A DNA stretch of 8,095 nucleotides from Spirochaetaceae bacterium (GTDB lineage: Bacteria > Spirochaetota > Spirochaetia > Treponematales > Rectinemataceae): positions 1-8,095 of the forward strand of contig JAEUJG010000237.1 in assembly GCA_016794765.1 (NCBI GenBank), written 5' to 3'. The notes beneath the pieces were generated by a model that searched no databases, was not told where the DNA came from, and worked only from the letters and a program-made list of their open reading frames with translations. Shown here piece by piece: positions 6,051 to 8,095 of the stretch (within the stretch, counting starts at the first letter, position 1; the number at the start of each line of letters is the position of its first letter). The translations under genes and the position numbers were made by a program.

Positions 6051-7786
6051 GCCGCGCCGGGGGCGAGCGGGCTTCCGTCCGGACATCCTCCGAGGCCGGA
6101 GTCTCACCGGCGCGGGGGCTGGCGACGCGACAGGGCGTCGGACTCGGCGGGCCGCTGGCCCTCGGTTTTCTCGTGCTCGTCGCCGCGGCGCCCCTCGCCG
6201 CGGCCCTCTTCAGGGCCGCCTCGTCGGAAGGCGGCCTTTCGCGGGCCCTGTCCCAGGCGCTCGCCGATCCGGCCACCTTCGCGGCCCTCGCCTTCGGCCT
6301 CAAGGAGGCGGCGGCGAGCGCCCTCTTGGCCCTCCTCATCGGCCTGCCGGGAGCCTGGCTCGTCGCCCGCCACGATTTTCCGGGCAAGCGGCTCCTCAAG
6401 GCCCTGGCCGGCGTGCCCTTCTGCGTTCCGCCCATCCTGGTCGTCCTGGCCTTTGTCCTCTACTTCGGCCGCAACGGCTACGCAAACCGCCTCCTCATGG
6501 CGCTCTTCGGCCTCAAGGAGCCGCCCCTCGGTTTCCTCTACTCCTTTTGGGGCCTGGTCTTCGTCCACGGTTTTTACAACTTCCCCGTCGTCCTCCAAAG
6601 CGTCGGCGACGCCTGGGCTTCGATCCCGCGCGACCGGGAGGAAGCGGCCCGCACCCTCGGCGCCGGACGGCTTCGCTCCTTCGCCGTCGGTCTCCTGCCT
6701 TCGCTCCTTCCGTCCATCGTGCAATCCTCGGCCCTCGTCTTCCTGTTCTGCTTCTTCAGCTTCGTCGTGGTCCTGGTCTTCGGCCCCTTGGGAGGCAGCA
6801 CTCTGGAGGTCGAGGTCTACCGCGCCGCGCGGATGAACGCCGACCAGGCCGGGGCGGCCGCACTGGCGCTGGTGGAGACCGTCGCCGCCCTCGGCGTCGT
6901 GCTCCTTCTCGGCCTGGCCGAGCGCCGACAGGTCGCGGCAGCGCGCAGGTCCGGAGCGGCGCAGGCAACCGGGCGGGCCCGCGGCGCCGCCCTTGTCGTC
7001 CTCTGCCTGTATGCTCTTTTCCTCCTCCTCTTCTTCGCCGGCCCCCTTCTCTCCCTCGCCGCGGAGGCCTTCACGGAACGGCGGGGCATGGCCGGCCCGG
7101 GCGGCTTCGGCCTCGGGAATTTCGCGCGCCTGTTCTTCGGTACCGGCGCCGCCGGCGCCTCCGCCGGAGACCTCGCGAGTCTGGCCGCCTTCGGGAAGGG
7201 GCCCCTCCTCGGCGCCCTGGGCGACACGCTCGGCACGGCGATCCCCGCCGCCCTCCTCGCCACCTTCGCCGGCGGCGGCGCCGCCCTCCTCCTCCGCGGC
7301 AGGAAGGGCGCCCTCGTCGAGGCGGCCTTGAGCCTCCCCCTCGCGGTCTCCGGCGTCGTCCTGGCCCTCGGCTGGTCCTTCCTCTTTCCGAGCGCCGGCC
7401 GCGGCCTCGTGATCCTCGTGGAGGCGGTCGCGACCCTGCCCTTCACGGCGAGGAGCGTCTCCGCGGCGCTCGCCTCGATCGACCGGAGTCCCGTCCTGGC
7501 GGCGCGGACCCTCGGCGCGAGCCGCCTCCGCGCCGCCTGGGACGTGGAGCTGCGCTCCGCCCTGCCCGTCCTCCTCACCTCCGGCGCCTTCGCCTTTTCC
7601 ATGGCCGCCGGCGACGCGAGCGCGGCCCTCCTCATCGGCGCCCCGGGTTTTGAGCCCTTGCCGCTTCTCGTCTACAGGCTCGTCGGCGCTTACCGCTTCC
7701 CCGAAGCCTGCGCCGCGGGCCTCGTCCTCGCCCTCGCGACGGGCGTGATCTTCTTCGCCAAGGACCGGGAGGCCTTCCATGCTTGA
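6047..7786 (+). CDS. thiP: Thiamine/TPP ABC transporter permease ThiP (two fused permease domains)
   Basis: This encodes 579 residues, somewhat longer than E. coli ThiP (about 536). It forms the membrane channel that receives substrate from ThiB, driven by ThiQ. Two homologous permease halves are visible. The first has hydrophobic segments near 33-55, 78-105, 121-141, 162-182, 214-247 and 268-290, and an EAA-type coupling motif EAARTLGAG (199-207). The second has segments near 313-339, 389-416, 425-447, 453-475, 506-533 and 554-571, and the matching motif LAARTLGAS (484-492). Both motifs should dock on ThiQ. The halves are joined by an Arg/Ala-rich cytoplasmic linker (about 292-313). About 30 polar residues precede the first membrane segment. 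The start ATG overlaps the thiB stop (ATGA) with only a weak GGCGGG upstream, so translation is probably coupled to thiB and hence to the riboswitch. Confidence 0.92.
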   Translation: MSRAGGERASVRTSSEAGVSPARGLATRQGVGLGGPLALGFLVLVAAAPLAAALFRAASSEGGLSRALSQALADPATFAALAFGLKEAAASALLALLIGLPGAWLVARHDFPGKRLLKALAGVPFCVPPILVVLAFVLYFGRNGYANRLLMALFGLKEPPLGFLYSFWGLVFVHGFYNFPVVLQSVGDAWASIPRDREEAARTLGAGRLRSFAVGLLPSLLPSIVQSSALVFLFCFFSFVVVLVFGPLGGSTLEVEVYRAARMNADQAGAAALALVETVAALGVVLLLGLAERRQVAAARRSGAAQATGRARGAALVVLCLYALFLLLFFAGPLLSLAAEAFTERRGMAGPGGFGLGNFARLFFGTGAAGASAGDLASLAAFGKGPLLGALGDTLGTAIPAALLATFAGGGAALLLRGRKGALVEAALSLPLAVSGVVLALGWSFLFPSAGRGLVILVEAVATLPFTARSVSAALASIDRSPVLAARTLGASRLRAAWDVELRSALPVLLTSGAFAFSMAAGDASAALLIGAPGFEPLPLLVYRLVGAYRFPEACAAGLVLALATGVIFFAKDREAFHA

Positions 7787-8095
7787 GCTCGAACGTCTTG
7801 GGCTGACGCGCCCCGGTTTTTCCCTGCAGCTCGACCTCGCCCTGCCCGCCGGCGAATACGGCGTCCTCCTCGGCCCTTCCGGCTGCGGCAAGTCGACCGC
7901 GCTCCGCATCGTGGCGGGCCTCCTGGCGCAGGACTCGGGGCAGGTCCGTCTCGGCGGCCGCCTCCTCGACGGCCTGCCTCCCGAGCGCCGGCGCGTCGGC
8001 ATGGTCTTCCAGGACTACGCCCTCTTTCCCCAGCTCTCGGTGCGCCGCAACATCGAGTACGGCCCGGCGCTGGCCGGCGAGCCCAAGGCCGACCG
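7779..8095 (+). CDS. thiQ: Thiamine/TPP ABC transporter ATP-binding protein ThiQ (3' truncated by window)
   Basis: The first 105 complete codons of an ABC ATPase are present. The window then cuts the next codon, CG-, which must be Arg. It powers the ThiBP importer at the cytoplasmic face of the membrane. Walker A GPSGCGKS (32-39) and the Q-loop glutamine Gln78 in MVFQDYALFP are visible. The ABC signature, Walker B and H-loop lie beyond the window. The very short N-terminal strand region (MLELERLGLTRPGFSLQLDL) and RRVGMVFQDYALFPQLSVRRNI fit ThiQ, but these features are shared with other importer ATPases such as spermidine or iron types. The name therefore rests mainly on the neighbours. The ATG overlaps the end of thiP by 8 bp, and GGGAGG (7767-7772) ends six bases before it, a good ribosome binding site. 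Confidence 0.88.
   Translation, partial: MLELERLGLTRPGFSLQLDLALPAGEYGVLLGPSGCGKSTALRIVAGLLAQDSGQVRLGGRLLDGLPPERRRVGMVFQDYALFPQLSVRRNIEYGPALAGEPKAD

Noticed and set aside
6104..8002. A 632-codon open frame on the minus strand opposite thiP and thiQ
   Set aside because: The translation is a low-complexity Arg/Gly/Glu/Ala-rich string with no family resemblance. The plus strand clearly encodes ThiP and ThiQ, and GC-rich third positions remove stop codons from the antisense frame.

Overview
This is a GC-rich bacterial chromosome segment. Every gene is on the + strand and most codons end in G or C. It holds two ordinary, well-recognised gene clusters, with the sequence features of most interest in the gap between them. 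The phylum cannot be fixed from this window. A lipoprotein-type ThiB with a relaxed lipobox, behind a TPP riboswitch, recalls spirochaetes such as Treponema, where a riboswitch-controlled ThiBPQ-type transporter is known. That is a weak lead only.

Positions 1-4685 are a protein quality-control cluster: the 3' end of tig (trigger factor), then clpP, clpX and lon. The gaps are 38 bp for tig-clpP, a 23 bp overlap for clpP-clpX and a 4 bp ATGA overlap for clpX-lon, so the cluster probably forms one mRNA with translational coupling. Trigger factor folds nascent chains, ClpXP degrades tagged or unfolded proteins, and Lon is a second ATP-dependent protease. All catalytic residues inspected are intact. 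Lon carries a Lys/Ala/Pro-rich C-terminal tail of about 36 residues. A terminator-like hairpin overlaps its stop codon.

Positions 4686-5033 are intergenic. They contain the downstream arm of that hairpin, an inverted repeat built of 8-nt units (4745-4814), a purine-rich stretch, a short AT palindrome, a sigma70-type promoter (4903-4932) and a complete TPP (thi-box) riboswitch that ends three bases before thiB. The Shine-Dalgarno sequence of thiB lies inside the conserved 3' strand of the aptamer, which suggests direct translational control with no separate expression platform.

Positions 5034-8095 are a thiamine/TPP ABC transporter operon: thiB (binding lipoprotein), thiP (fused two-domain permease) and the first 105 codons of thiQ (ATPase), joined by 4 bp and 8 bp overlaps. 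When TPP is scarce the riboswitch should open and the importer be made.

I found no clearly new multi-gene system. The points most worth a second look are the compact riboswitch, the 8-nt-periodic inverted repeat, and a near-identical 15-mer shared by that repeat and the end of lon.
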